The notes beneath the pieces are model-generated. The model worked only from the letters and a program-made list of their open reading frames with translations. It made no database searches and was not told the DNA's origin. Positions 26,624 to 36,290 of a stretch of DNA of 64,000 nucleotides are shown here, in pieces. Location of the stretch: assembly GCF_027186265.1 (NCBI RefSeq), contig NZ_CP114176.1, positions 620,001-684,000 on the forward strand, read 5' to 3'. The first letter of the stretch is position 1, and every line of letters starts with the position of its first letter. Both the position numbers and the translations under genes were made by a program. Source of the DNA: Lentibacillus daqui. Its GTDB lineage: Bacteria > Bacillota > Bacilli > Bacillales > Amphibacillaceae.

Positions 26624-26856
26624 GATTCCCAGAAGAAAAAGGGGTGATGTGATTGAAAAAATCTTATCAGGATATCTAATCGGTATTCTTTTCCTTATTG
26701 GTTGTTCGAGGAAATCCACAGGAAAAGGACGATAGGTTATACAGAATGCCGCTCGCTGATGCTAATTAAATCGAGGGAAAAATAAGTTGTTACTGAAATA
26801 GATTGAATAGTACTCTCAAAAATATGACTAAAGAAACAACAAATAATTTTAAAGCC

Positions 26857-26887
26857 TTGCCTTGGAGTTGACTTCAAGGTGTAAGGT
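26857..26887 (+). promoter_or_regulatory. MerR-type promoter before the SDR gene
   Basis: TTGCCT, 19-bp spacer with the dyad CTTGGAGTTGACTTCAAG, TAAGGT. It lies 33 bp before the SDR start. Confidence 0.7.
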
Positions 26888-26920
26888 ATAACTATCAAAA
26901 GATAAAGGAGAGATCATATT

Positions 26921-27667
26921 ATGGCAATCAAAGACAAAGTAGTAATTATTACAGGTGCTTCGTCAGGAATTGGTGAGGCTACCGCAAAATTATTGGCATC
27001 AAAAGGTGCGAAAATGGTATTGGGTGCTCGTCGTGAAGATAAATTACAAAAATTGACGGAAGCTATCTCAAAAGACGGAGGTGAGGCCATTTACCAAGTA
27101 ACCGATGTTACAAAAGTAGAAGATAATCAGAAATTAGTTGAATTAGCAAAAGCGGAATTTGGCAAAGTGGATGTCATCTTTTTAAATGCTGGTTTAATGC
27201 CGAACTCGCCATTGTCCGAACTAAAGAGCGATGAATGGAATCAAATGGTTGATGTAAACTTGAAAGGTGTTTTAAATGGCCTTGAAGCAGTTCTTCCAGA
27301 ATTTAAACAACAAAAATCTGGTCATGTGATTACAACTTCTTCTGTAGCTGGACTCAAGGCTTATCCTGGTGGTGCCGTTTACGGTGCAACGAAATGGGCT
27401 GTTCGCGATTTAATGGAGGTCCTGCGTATGGAATCCGCGCAAGAAGGGACAAATATCAGAACAGCAACCATTTATCCAGCTGCAATTAAATCGGAGTTAC
27501 TTGAAACAATCACGGATGAACAAACCGCAAAAAGTGCAAATGCAATGTATAATCAATATCAAATTGGCCCAGACCGCGTTGCCAATGTTGTCGCATTTGC
27601 AATCGATCAGCCGGAAGATACCAATGTTAATGAATTTACGATTGGACCGACAGCACAACCTTGGTGA
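26921..27667 (+). CDS. SDR-family NAD(P)-dependent oxidoreductase
   Basis: A classical short-chain dehydrogenase/reductase, 248 residues. It has the TGASSGIG cofactor motif (residues 12-19), NAG near 90, and the catalytic Ser (TTSSVAG), Tyr and Lys (YGATK) near 140-157. The ALDR..R pattern after the glycine motif (GARRED) suggests NADP preference. Start follows AAAGGAGAG. A MerR-type promoter lies upstream, and an aldo/keto reductase follows, so a role in reducing toxic aldehydes or ketones is plausible but inferred. Confidence 0.93.
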   Translation: MAIKDKVVIITGASSGIGEATAKLLASKGAKMVLGARREDKLQKLTEAISKDGGEAIYQVTDVTKVEDNQKLVELAKAEFGKVDVIFLNAGLMPNSPLSELKSDEWNQMVDVNLKGVLNGLEAVLPEFKQQKSGHVITTSSVAGLKAYPGGAVYGATKWAVRDLMEVLRMESAQEGTNIRTATIYPAAIKSELLETITDEQTAKSANAMYNQYQIGPDRVANVVAFAIDQPEDTNVNEFTIGPTAQPW

Positions 27668-27770
27668 TGTAGAAATTTTTCCTGAATATAAAAGAAACCA
27701 CAGACCATCTGATGAGCAGGTGGTTTGTGATAAATAACTTCTTGTACTGAACATGAAGGAGTTGATGGAA

Positions 27771-28619
27771 ATGAAAAAAGTAAAGATTGCAGGAAGAGAA
27801 GTTTTTCCCATAGGCTTGGGGACTTTGAATATGGGAGATAAAACAGATAAATTTGCTCAAGAAGTTGAAGCGATAAGAGCCGGCTTGGACCACGGTGTTC
27901 AAGTGATTGATACAGCGGAAATGTATGGTAATGGAAACGCTGAAAGTTTGGTAGGGCATGCTATTGAACCTTTTGAACGAGAAAATTTATTCCTTGTCTC
28001 AAAAGTTCTTCCCAATAATGCTTCAAAAAAACAGATACCCATCAGTTTAGATCATTCCTTAAAACGGTTGAAGACAGATTATGTAGATCTCTATTTGCTT
28101 CATTGGGAAAGCAGTATTCCAATGGAAGAAACAATAGAAGCACTGGAACAAGCTAAAATGCAAGGGAAGATTAAATCCTGGGGTGTTTCTAATTTTGATG
28201 TGAACGATATGACGAAACTATTAAAGCTGTCTAATGGTCGCCACTGTGCCACGAATCAAGTCCGTTATAACCTGGGGGATCGAGGAATTGATTACGATTT
28301 AGTTCCCATGATGAAAGAAAATAGCATGCCGTTAATGGCGTACGCCCCTGTAGCAAGAGGAGACCGCTTAGGTGCTGATTTAACGAAACAAAACGTGTTA
28401 CAAGATATCTCGAAAAAGTATCATGCAGATGTTTTTCAAATTTTATTGGCATGGTGCATTCGAAATGGACAGACCATTGCGATTCCGCAGTCCAGTAATA
28501 AGAAACATGTTATCAATAACGTAAAAGCTGCAGATATCCAGCTTACCGAGCAGGACCTGGCGAAAATAGATTCTGTTTATCCGGAACCAACTAATAGCGA
28601 GCCATTAGCCTTGTGGTAG
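27771..28619 (+). CDS. Aldo/keto reductase
   Basis: A 282-residue NADPH-dependent aldo/keto reductase with a TIM-barrel fold. The catalytic tetrad is visible: Asp and Tyr in DTAEMYG (near 50-55), Lys in LVSKV (near 77) and His in LLHWE (near 112). The C-terminal IPQSSNKKH segment binds the cofactor phosphate. I chose ATG 27771, 9 nt after AAGGAG; an earlier in-frame ATG at 27753 lacks a site. It is probably co-transcribed with the SDR gene from the MerR-type promoter. Confidence 0.92.
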   Translation: MKKVKIAGREVFPIGLGTLNMGDKTDKFAQEVEAIRAGLDHGVQVIDTAEMYGNGNAESLVGHAIEPFERENLFLVSKVLPNNASKKQIPISLDHSLKRLKTDYVDLYLLHWESSIPMEETIEALEQAKMQGKIKSWGVSNFDVNDMTKLLKLSNGRHCATNQVRYNLGDRGIDYDLVPMMKENSMPLMAYAPVARGDRLGADLTKQNVLQDISKKYHADVFQILLAWCIRNGQTIAIPQSSNKKHVINNVKAADIQLTEQDLAKIDSVYPEPTNSEPLALW

Positions 28620-28667
28620 TAAACCAATGATGAAGGAGCTGACAAAATATAACAGCATAACAACCGG

Positions 28668-28697
28668 TTGACTAGGAGTTAACTCCAAGTGTAAGCT
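28668..28697 (+). promoter_or_regulatory. MerR-type promoter after the aldo/keto reductase
   Basis: TTGACT, an 18-bp spacer with the perfect dyad GGAGTTAACTCC, TAAGCT. The next intact gene is cvpA-like at 28838, 140 bp away, with only short open reading between, so its target is uncertain. Confidence 0.5.
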
Positions 28698-28837
28698 AGC
28701 ATTAGCCGATCTGTCACTTGAGTTAATACTAGAAAAAATGTCGTTACGGAATGCATTACACTTCATCGTACTGATTGGATTATGGAGTGCGGTACAAAAA
28801 GATTGACGACAACATGCGAAGGGGAGAAAATGAAACG

Positions 28838-29353
28838 ATGCTAACGTTGATTATTTTACTTATTTTGGTCGGTGGCTTCTTTATCGGATTGAGAAGAGGC
28901 CTGGTTAATCAGATCGTTCATTTAACCAGTCTTATTGTTTCACTGGTCGTTGCCTATTTATTTTTTAATGATATTGCTCCGCATTTAAGATGGATTCCTT
29001 ACCCCGGTTCTGCCGACAGCCAATGGGACTTTTTCTCGAATACTTTAAGCGTGGAAGATATTTATTACCAAGCTATTGCTTTCGCGATCTTGTTCTTTGG
29101 TACAAATCTCTTATGGCGCACACTTGGTTCCATACTCGATTTTCTGGCAGATTTACCTTTGTTAAGGATAGTGAATCGTTGGCTAGGCGGAGCGTTTGGA
29201 TTCATGAAAGTATATTTGATCGTTTTTCTACTTTTATACTTAGTTGCTTTTGTTCCAATTGTTTCTGTACAACATGCAGTTACAAATTCGGCATTGGCAC
29301 AGACGATGGTTCAGCACACGCCGATCCTTTCTGAAAAAATAGAAGAACTGTAA
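28838..29353 (+). CDS. CvpA-family membrane protein
   Basis: A 171-residue protein with four membrane segments and the CvpA-type start (IILLILVGGFFIGLRRGLVNQI). CvpA proteins are linked to colicin V production in E. coli and to cell-envelope maintenance in other bacteria. I chose ATG 28838 because GGGGAG precedes it; the longer frame from 28775 has no site. The next genes also concern the cell surface. Confidence 0.85.
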   Translation: MLTLIILLILVGGFFIGLRRGLVNQIVHLTSLIVSLVVAYLFFNDIAPHLRWIPYPGSADSQWDFFSNTLSVEDIYYQAIAFAILFFGTNLLWRTLGSILDFLADLPLLRIVNRWLGGAFGFMKVYLIVFLLLYLVAFVPIVSVQHAVTNSALAQTMVQHTPILSEKIEEL

Positions 29354-29367
29354 GCTGCCGAGAAGGT

Positions 29368-29421
29368 AATCCGGGAGCCAGCTCATTCCGGCCGGGAGGG
29401 ATCCGCTCCAACTTGGGGGAG
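29368..29421. repeat. Short copy of the 42-bp period array
   Basis: AATCCGGGAGCC at 29368 and AACTTGGGGGAG at 29410 are 42 bp apart, with CGGGAGGGATC between them at 29393. It is the same family as at 23544 and 30709. Confidence 0.65.
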
Positions 29422-29436
29422 ATTCCAAGTTGGAGC
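29405..29436 (+). terminator. Hairpin after the cvpA-like gene
   Basis: Perfect 12-bp stem GCTCCAACTTGG / CCAAGTTGGAGC with an 8-nt loop, no T-run. It may protect the RNA end. Confidence 0.45.
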
Positions 29437-29551
29437 TGGTAAATAAAATGAAACAAATCACAAGGGATTCCCTAACCAGATTGTATCTCAATACATTTTT
29501 AATTGTAAATACCTTCCATGAAAAATCAGAATTATACTGGAGCGTGTAATT

Positions 29552-30688
29552 GTGAAACGGCTGATTCTACTATTATTGATTGTGTTTATCTGTTATGTTT
29601 CAAAACCATTATGGGAAGAGCCAGTTCAACAACTCGTTCCTTCTTCATCTATAGGAGATTCCTTCCGTTCTACAGTCGATTTTGTAAAAGATAAGGCAAA
29701 TAACAATTTTTCCTTGAATAACTTAAATCAGCAATTAAATTCTCTGTTTCAATCGCATGATAATCCGCCGTCAGAATCAAGAGATGCGAACGTTGAAACA
29801 CCAGAATTAACAGCTCCTAAAGATGACACATTTTCAATCCATAATATTGAATTAGGTGAATCAAGGGATGAAGTTGAGCAGGAAACCGGGGAGCCGCAAA
29901 GGACTTCGAAAAATGAATATGGTGTTAGCTGGGAAGCCTATCATCATAACTACCAAAATTTCATCATGGTTGCTTATGATAAAAAAGATATCGTTCGCGG
30001 CCTCTTTACCAATCAAGATTTAATTGCCTCTTCAACCGGAATAGAATTGGGAAGCTCAAAACAAGCTGTTCGGGATCAGTTAGGTACTCCCGAATCAACC
30101 ATGAGAAAAGGTTTGGTCAACTACCAGATTAATGGTAATGGAGAATATGATGTATTCCGCCTCGATAACAACTATGTCACAGTTTTTTATGATGAACATG
30201 AAAACAATACGGTTACAGCCATTCAGATGATCGATGAAGGACTGGAACAAAATAAAGATAATATTTATACCGAATCCAGCCAGCAGCTAAAAGAAGGATT
30301 TGAATATCAGTTGTTTGATTTAACCAACGCTACAAGAGTAAAGCACAATCTGCCCATTTTAACGTGGGATAATGACGTGAGAGAAACAGCCCGGAAGCAT
30401 AGCCGGGATATGGCGGAAAATCAATATTTCGACCATACAAATTTACAGGGCCAATCCCCGTTTGATCGTATGAAGGAAGACGATATTCAATTTAATATGG
30501 CTGGTGAAAACCTGGCGTACGGTCAGTTCAGTAGCATCTTTGCCCATGAAGGGTTGATGAATTCCTTAGGACACAGGGAAAACATCCTTAAGGAAAACTA
30601 TCAATATTTAGGAGTCGGAGTGGCATTTAATAATAAGTCACAGCCTTACTATACTGAAAACTATTATAGTGATTCACTGTCTCTATAA
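29552..30688 (+). CDS. CAP-domain (SCP/YkwD-type) surface protein
   Basis: A 378-residue exported protein: an N-terminal hydrophobic anchor (residues 1-16), a low-complexity linker, a CAP-associated N-terminal domain (about 95-235), and a C-terminal CAP domain (about 250-378) with the HSRDMAENQYFDHTN and GENLAYG motifs. Bacterial CAP proteins are common on Bacillaceae cells and spores; the function is poorly known. Start GTG 29552 follows GGAG. A 42-bp period repeat follows it. Confidence 0.9.
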   Translation: MKRLILLLLIVFICYVSKPLWEEPVQQLVPSSSIGDSFRSTVDFVKDKANNNFSLNNLNQQLNSLFQSHDNPPSESRDANVETPELTAPKDDTFSIHNIELGESRDEVEQETGEPQRTSKNEYGVSWEAYHHNYQNFIMVAYDKKDIVRGLFTNQDLIASSTGIELGSSKQAVRDQLGTPESTMRKGLVNYQINGNGEYDVFRLDNNYVTVFYDEHENNTVTAIQMIDEGLEQNKDNIYTESSQQLKEGFEYQLFDLTNATRVKHNLPILTWDNDVRETARKHSRDMAENQYFDHTNLQGQSPFDRMKEDDIQFNMAGENLAYGQFSSIFAHEGLMNSLGHRENILKENYQYLGVGVAFNNKSQPYYTENYYSDSLSL

Positions 30689-30708
30689 AAGTTCAATAAA
30701 AATTTAGT

Positions 30709-30822
30709 CGGGAGAATTTTGACCCAACTCGGTAGGCAGCGCACCCTGGACGGTAGAGAATCACATCAACTCGGGAGACAGCATACGCATGACGGGAGAG
30801 TTCGCCCAAACCCGGAAACCAA
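30709..30822. repeat. Copy of the 42-bp period array
   Basis: AACTCGGTAGGC at 30726, AACTCGGGAGAC at 30768 and AACCCGGAAAC at 30809, alternating with CGGGAGAAT (30709), CGGTAGAGAATCAC (30751) and CGGGAGAG (30793). Same family as the array at 23544. The rest of the gap to 30971 holds an AT-rich stretch with no gene. Confidence 0.8.
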
Positions 30823-30971
30823 GCATTCCATGAATTGAACAAAACTGCCCCTAGTGATTGAAAACTATCGATACGCCTGTTAGATTATACTGCTTGACAT
30901 TGATTTTGTAAGCTCAAGCATTAGAAAAATAAGTAAAAGATGCTGTTTTTTATTTAAGAGGAGAATAGCAC

Positions 30972-31571
30972 ATGAAACGCATAAGAAATATACTCCTCCC
31001 ATGGATGATTATCACCCTGTTTCTAGTTATTCTATTTATCGCCTATAACAAAATGGATGATGGATATCTAGGCTCGGGAAATAGATATGAAGATTTAGGA
31101 GAAGATGCGCCGATTCCGAGCGAACTACATCCAAAAGTTGAAAAAAACAAAAATATATTGTTGGAACAAGCGGCTGATATAAATATAGATGTAGTTATCA
31201 CGGAAGAAACCCGCCCAATTGAAGAGCAAAATGAATTATATGCACAGGGACGGTCAACAAGCGGTGATATTGTTACAAATGCAAGGGGTGGTGAATCCTA
31301 TCACAACTATGGACTGGCCATTGATTATGCCTTGAGGAAAGATAATGGTGAGATCACCTGGGATACACAATATGACGGCAATAACAACGGAAAATCTGAT
31401 TGGTTGGAAGTTGCTGAGCTTGCAAAAGATCTGGGATTTGAATGGGGCGGTGATTGGAAAAGGTTTCCTGATTATCCCCACCTGCAAATGGATTTTGGTC
31501 TAAGCATTAGCCAGCTTCAAAATGGAAAAAGGCCAGCTCATAATAAAAATACGGAAGAAGCGCTTGAATAG
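30972..31571 (+). CDS. M15-family peptidoglycan peptidase (CwlK/VanY type)
   Basis: A 199-residue membrane-anchored peptidase with one N-terminal membrane segment (about 8-25). The zinc ligands appear as SYHNYGLAIDYAL (His and Asp near 110-118) and PHLQMD (His near 170). The closest well-known group is the L-alanyl-D-glutamate endopeptidase CwlK, but D,D-carboxypeptidase activity is possible. AGAGGAG precedes the ATG. A hairpin terminator follows. Confidence 0.9.
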   Translation: MKRIRNILLPWMIITLFLVILFIAYNKMDDGYLGSGNRYEDLGEDAPIPSELHPKVEKNKNILLEQAADINIDVVITEETRPIEEQNELYAQGRSTSGDIVTNARGGESYHNYGLAIDYALRKDNGEITWDTQYDGNNNGKSDWLEVAELAKDLGFEWGGDWKRFPDYPHLQMDFGLSISQLQNGKRPAHNKNTEEALE

Positions 31572-31595
31572 ACAATCTTATTCACGGCGCTTTTT
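31558..31595 (+). terminator. Terminator after the M15 peptidase gene
   Basis: Imperfect stem AAGCGC..TTGAATA / TATTCA..GGCGCTT followed by five T; it begins inside the last codons. Confidence 0.65.
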
Positions 31596-31789
31596 GCTTT
31601 CACTTCACATTCTGACCAAACTATATTTTAATTCCGACGTATAAAAAAATAATAACAGTCAATACTGGATTTTAAATTATTATAATACTCCAAAACTACC
31701 TTTACTTGTACTTTTACTTCAATATCCATTTCTAGTATAGTTAGGGTGGAGTACTGTCGGATCCATTCTGTTGTTGGGAAGGAGCAACC

Positions 31790-32755
31790 ATGATGCAGGA
31801 AACAATGATGTATAATGAAAAAATTGAAAAGGTATTATCCAATATTAATAGAGTCATGATTGGCAAGGATCAGGAGGTAATATTAAGCTTGGTTGCCTTG
31901 CTTGCCGGCGGACACGTATTGCTGGAAGATGTCCCTGGTGTGGGTAAGACGATGCTTGTCAGAGCACTTGCCAAATCATTGGATTGTGATTTTCGCCGGA
32001 TTCAATTCACGCCCGATTTATTACCGTCTGATGTGACCGGCGTATCAATATATAACCCGAAAGAATTGGAATTTGAATTCAGACCGGGACCAATTCTCGG
32101 CAATATTGTGCTCGCAGATGAGATTAACCGGACCTCACCGAAAACGCAGAGCTCCCTATTGGAAGCAATGGAAGAAAAGAATGTAACCGTTGATGGAAAC
32201 ACGATACCACTAAAACAACCATTTTTTGTCATGGCGACGCAAAACCCGATTGAATATGAAGGGACATACCCATTACCGGAAGCCCAGCTTGATCGTTTTT
32301 TGTTAAAGCTGAAAATGGGCTACCCAACGCCGGAAGAAGAGGTAAGCATGTTAGAAAGGACATCTGCCCTTCATCCGATTGAACAAGTGACAGCCGTTAT
32401 CACTAAGGAGCAGTTACTGGAGGCACAGGAAGAAGTCAGGGAGGTATATATCGATGAAACTATTCTGCATTATATTGTGAATATGACAACCGCTACGAGG
32501 CGGCATCCGGCTATTTATTTGGGAACTAGCCCGCGTGCATCCATCGCCCTGATGAAAGCGGCCAAGGCATATGCCTATATTTCTTCCCGGGACTATTGTA
32601 TACCTGATGATATAAAATATTTGGCACCATACGTGCTGTCCCATCGGCTTATATTAACAACGGAAGCAAAGTATGATGGATTGACAAATGAACAGGTGAT
32701 GCAAACGATTATAAACAGTGCGGAGGTACCGATACGAAAGGAATTCAGACCATGA
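31790..32755 (+). CDS. yeaC: MoxR-family AAA+ ATPase (YeaC)
   Basis: A 321-residue AAA+ ATPase of the MoxR group. Walker A VPGVGKT is near residue 52, Walker B LADEINR near 108 and sensor 1 ATQNP near 150. MoxR ATPases work as chaperones for partner proteins encoded beside them. The gene overlaps the DUF58 gene by 4 nt. The order MoxR-DUF58-transglutaminase-guaA is the same as yeaC-yeaD-yebA-guaA in B. subtilis. Confidence 0.93.
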   Translation: MMQETMMYNEKIEKVLSNINRVMIGKDQEVILSLVALLAGGHVLLEDVPGVGKTMLVRALAKSLDCDFRRIQFTPDLLPSDVTGVSIYNPKELEFEFRPGPILGNIVLADEINRTSPKTQSSLLEAMEEKNVTVDGNTIPLKQPFFVMATQNPIEYEGTYPLPEAQLDRFLLKLKMGYPTPEEEVSMLERTSALHPIEQVTAVITKEQLLEAQEEVREVYIDETILHYIVNMTTATRRHPAIYLGTSPRASIALMKAAKAYAYISSRDYCIPDDIKYLAPYVLSHRLILTTEAKYDGLTNEQVMQTIINSAEVPIRKEFRP

Positions 32756-34017
32756 ACCGGCTAGCAGGCTTAATGGGCAGGATACTCTTGATTGTTACCC
32801 TGTTTGGCGTATTATTTTCCTTCGCGATGTTTCAAGGTGGATTTGTCAGCTGGTTTTTATTTTTCAGCTATCTGCCCATCTTCATTTATCATGTCGGACT
32901 ACTCTTTTATCCGATTCATCGCTTCCAGGTTACCAGACATTTATCACGTTATATTGTGCGATCCGGTGATAGTATAACCGTCACCATAAGGCTGAAACGA
33001 TCGATTCCATTTCCGCTCTACTATTGTGTCTGTGAGGAAATCTTTCCATTTTCGTTAAACAAACTGGATAAGCGGGTCGAAAAATATCAATACCTGGATC
33101 ATCCGGAGAAATTACAAGTGAATCGTTCCATGAAACAAGTCATTTTCCCGGGGCTGAAACGGGCGGTAGAGTTGTCATACCAATTAGATGGTGTGCCAAG
33201 GGGCGAACATCATTTCCAAGCCATTCGGGTCAAAACGGGAGATGTGTTTGGGTTTATTCAAAAGACACATATATTCCCGGTGGCCGATCAGCTTGTGGCT
33301 CATCCCGTTCAACGTCCGATCGAGATGACCGAACGGATGGACAGTTTTGAACAGGGCCCGGTCTCCTCCAACGTATTGCATATGAATAATACCAACATTG
33401 CCGCGGGGATTCGTGAATACGAATCGGGGGACAAATTTTCCTGGATTGACTGGAAACAAACAGCGAAGAAGCATACGATGATGACCAAGGAATTTGAACA
33501 GGAAAAGAGTACAGACACCATTGTTATGCTGGATAATGGTTACTACGACGGGATTAATGGATTAGCTTATGAAGCAGCGATTGAACTAAGTCTGTCTCTG
33601 ATCGGGGTATTGAAACAACAATCATCCAACATCAGCTTTTTCTCCATTGGCAAAGAAACCGTGCCATTTGCCGTTAATCAGAACCCATATGAAACAGACC
33701 GTTTGCTGAACCATTTAACACGAATGCAGCCAAATGGAACAAATCCGTTTGCCTTAGAGTTAAGCAAGACCGTCATGAATTTGCCGTATGTCGGTTTGAT
33801 CATGCTGGTGACTACACGCCTGGACGATATGCAAACAGTGATTAAACACCTGAGACAACGGGCGAAACAGGTGGTTGTGCATTTGATTCGGCCCGAAAAA
33901 GAAATCATGGAAGCGGAACGAAAGCAGATCAAGCAATTGCGTTTTCAAGGGGCTATCATTCATGTGATCACGGAAAAACAATTAGTGCGGCAGACAATTG
34001 AGGTGAATGCCGGATGA
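32752..34017 (+). CDS. yeaD: DUF58 domain protein (YeaD)
   Basis: A 421-residue protein with two N-terminal membrane segments, a beta-rich extracytoplasmic middle, and the DUF58 domain near residues 200-300 with DKFSWIDWKQTAK, followed by a von Willebrand A-like part with MLDNG. These usually pair with MoxR. Overlaps on both sides with the neighbouring genes imply one transcript and translational coupling. Function is unproven. Confidence 0.92.
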   Translation: MNRLAGLMGRILLIVTLFGVLFSFAMFQGGFVSWFLFFSYLPIFIYHVGLLFYPIHRFQVTRHLSRYIVRSGDSITVTIRLKRSIPFPLYYCVCEEIFPFSLNKLDKRVEKYQYLDHPEKLQVNRSMKQVIFPGLKRAVELSYQLDGVPRGEHHFQAIRVKTGDVFGFIQKTHIFPVADQLVAHPVQRPIEMTERMDSFEQGPVSSNVLHMNNTNIAAGIREYESGDKFSWIDWKQTAKKHTMMTKEFEQEKSTDTIVMLDNGYYDGINGLAYEAAIELSLSLIGVLKQQSSNISFFSIGKETVPFAVNQNPYETDRLLNHLTRMQPNGTNPFALELSKTVMNLPYVGLIMLVTTRLDDMQTVIKHLRQRAKQVVVHLIRPEKEIMEAERKQIKQLRFQGAIIHVITEKQLVRQTIEVNAG

Positions 34018-36230
34018 ATACGAATGCAAATATAAAGATTCCGTTTTTCTATACCTCGATCCTGTATTTGCTGGGGTTTCTCCTTTTGCTGGAGTGGCTT
34101 TATCCTGTTCGGCAAGTGACTGAGATCAGCAATCTGTCTTTTTTTATTGTCTATGCCGTGTTTTGTTTTTTGATTTCAATGTTTCAGATCAAATGGTGGC
34201 TGTCGTTTATCCTCAAGGGTGCGGCCATGCTGTTTATCATCCATTTATTGTTTATGCCTTACCCATTCTTTAGCAAGGTTTGGCTGCAACAATTTAATTT
34301 GGAAATGGCGACTAATTTTCAATCCATGGTCATGCAAAACTGGTATGACCTGACACCACTATTTCGCAGCCTTTTATTCCTGCTGCTGATTTGGTTAATG
34401 AGCTATCTCCTGTATTATTGGTTTGTTGTGATGAAGCGTATTTTTTTGTTTGTCCTCTTGACGGTGGTTTATGTCGCGATTCTGGATACATTTACTGCTT
34501 ATGAAGCGGATGGATCAGTTATCCGTATCTTTATTATTTCGTTTGCTGCGCTCGGGCTTGCCAATATGATGAAAGTCATTGATCGTGAATCGATTCGCTT
34601 TGCCTGGCTTAAAAAAGCACCGGTCTGGATCTTGCCGCTTATTGCAGTCGTGCTGTTCTCCACACTCGTTGGCTACGCTGCACCAAAATTTGATCCGCAA
34701 TGGCCAGATCCGTTTCCGTTTTTAAGAAATGCTGCGGAAAATGCTGGCTACACCGGTGATGTGGGTGGATTTCACAAAGTTGGCTATGGGGAGGATGATA
34801 CGCGGCTTGGCGGTTCGTTCATCCAGGATTATACACCGGTTTTTCAGGCGGCGACGAAGCGTGAACATTATTGGCGGATTGAAACGAAGGATGTTTATAC
34901 CGGTAAAGGTTGGGAAAACTCCAAACCGACGGATTATATTACTCAGCCACATGATCAATTAAGCTTGGATACATTCAGTGACAGCGTGCCAACCGAGCGG
35001 CAAAAGGATATTGTGCAGTTTCAAAGCAATACCCATATCGAAAAGTTGCTTTATCCATACGGCATTCGCCAAGTACAAACCAAGTCAGATGCAGAACTAT
35101 TACTGGATCAGCATTCAGGGACAATTCGCACACAAGCGGACGGCAAAGCGATCTGCCTGGATAAATATACGATTACCTTTGATTATCCATCTTTCGCTCT
35201 GGATCAATTACGCAAAGAATCAGCGGGAGATCCCAAGCAAATCAAAGCGCAATATACCCAGCTCCCGGACGGACTGCCAAAGCGCGTCGGTGAACTGGCC
35301 AAGGAAATTACAAACGGTAAGGAAAATCGTTATGATCAGGCCAAGGAAATCGAACGTTATTTTGGCCAGCATGGGTTTAGATACCAGACATCCAACATTC
35401 CTGTTCCTAAGAGAGATCAGGATTATGTCGATCAATTTTTATTTGATTCACAGGTAGGTTATTGTGATAACTATTCGACATCAATGGTGGTCATGCTCCG
35501 AACATTGGGGATCCCGGCCAGGTGGGCAAAAGGATTTACAAGTGGTGAAAAAACCGCTGACCGTATGGATGGTGCTGATGATGCGTATGATGTATATGAG
35601 GTAACCAGTGCCAATGCCCATTCATGGGTGGAAGTATATTTTCCGGAATCTGGCTGGGTACCATTTGAACCAACACAAGGATTCTCCAATTTAGCCGATT
35701 TCCATGAGAATGTGGAAAATGCCGACGAGGGCAATGACCAAGGAGAAACGGCGGAGACACCAGCTGAACAGGATACCGAACAAAAAGAATCGGAAGCGGA
35801 AAAAGATGATCAAGCAGCAACGGATACCAATGAACATACTGATAGGTCGTCTAATTCGCATCTGAATTGGTGGTTACTGGGGATCGCCTCAATGGTAATC
35901 ATTGTGTTAGCTTTCGTGGTTTACCGATTGCGGTTTCGATTAAAGACAAGGATGGTATCGATGAAATTAAACCGGCAAACTGGTCCACGAACATTTCAGG
36001 AAGCCTATCATCATTTGTTGAAATTGCTAAAACGTGATGGAGCGGCATTGAAAACCGGGCAAACCCTACGTGAATATGCACAGCAAATTGATAAGAAGTA
36101 CGGGACAAACGAGATGCGTGTGCTTACCGATTATTATGAACGCATGTTGTATCGCAATGAATTGGACCAGACAGAAATACAGCAGCTAAATGATTTATGG
36201 AAAAATTTAATCAGACGGATAACTGCTTGA
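34014..36230 (+). CDS. yebA: Transglutaminase-like membrane protein, TgpA/YebA type
   Basis: A 738-residue protein: six N-terminal membrane segments (DUF3488-type, about 1-210), an extracytoplasmic transglutaminase core with catalytic Cys in VGYCDNYS (near 483), His in NAHSWVEV (near 538), and acidic residue downstream in GWVPFEPT; then an acidic linker, one membrane segment (about 620-640) and a DUF4129-type C-terminal tail. It forms an operon with MoxR and DUF58 proteins. Substrate unknown. Its stop codon overlaps the guaA promoter. Confidence 0.93.
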   Translation: MNTNANIKIPFFYTSILYLLGFLLLLEWLYPVRQVTEISNLSFFIVYAVFCFLISMFQIKWWLSFILKGAAMLFIIHLLFMPYPFFSKVWLQQFNLEMATNFQSMVMQNWYDLTPLFRSLLFLLLIWLMSYLLYYWFVVMKRIFLFVLLTVVYVAILDTFTAYEADGSVIRIFIISFAALGLANMMKVIDRESIRFAWLKKAPVWILPLIAVVLFSTLVGYAAPKFDPQWPDPFPFLRNAAENAGYTGDVGGFHKVGYGEDDTRLGGSFIQDYTPVFQAATKREHYWRIETKDVYTGKGWENSKPTDYITQPHDQLSLDTFSDSVPTERQKDIVQFQSNTHIEKLLYPYGIRQVQTKSDAELLLDQHSGTIRTQADGKAICLDKYTITFDYPSFALDQLRKESAGDPKQIKAQYTQLPDGLPKRVGELAKEITNGKENRYDQAKEIERYFGQHGFRYQTSNIPVPKRDQDYVDQFLFDSQVGYCDNYSTSMVVMLRTLGIPARWAKGFTSGEKTADRMDGADDAYDVYEVTSANAHSWVEVYFPESGWVPFEPTQGFSNLADFHENVENADEGNDQGETAETPAEQDTEQKESEAEKDDQAATDTNEHTDRSSNSHLNWWLLGIASMVIIVLAFVVYRLRFRLKTRMVSMKLNRQTGPRTFQEAYHHLLKLLKRDGAALKTGQTLREYAQQIDKKYGTNEMRVLTDYYERMLYRNELDQTEIQQLNDLWKNLIRRITA

Positions 36231-36255
36231 CCAAGAAGACTGATACCAGTAAAAT
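36227..36255 (+). promoter_or_regulatory. guaA promoter
   Basis: TTGACC (36227-36232), 17-bp spacer, TAAAAT (36250-36255). It overlaps the yebA stop and precedes the guanine aptamer by about 35 bp. Confidence 0.75.
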
Positions 36256-36290
36256 AAATGAAGTAAAATGTAATTTGAATTGTCAAGTGT

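Noticed and set aside
26652..26735. 28-codon frame with a lipobox-like LIGC
   Set aside because: Too short, no matching family, poor ribosome site for its GTG; probably a remnant.
34722..35820. Open frames antisense or out of frame in the transglutaminase gene
   Set aside because: The sense frame has full family domains; the others have no recognisable product.
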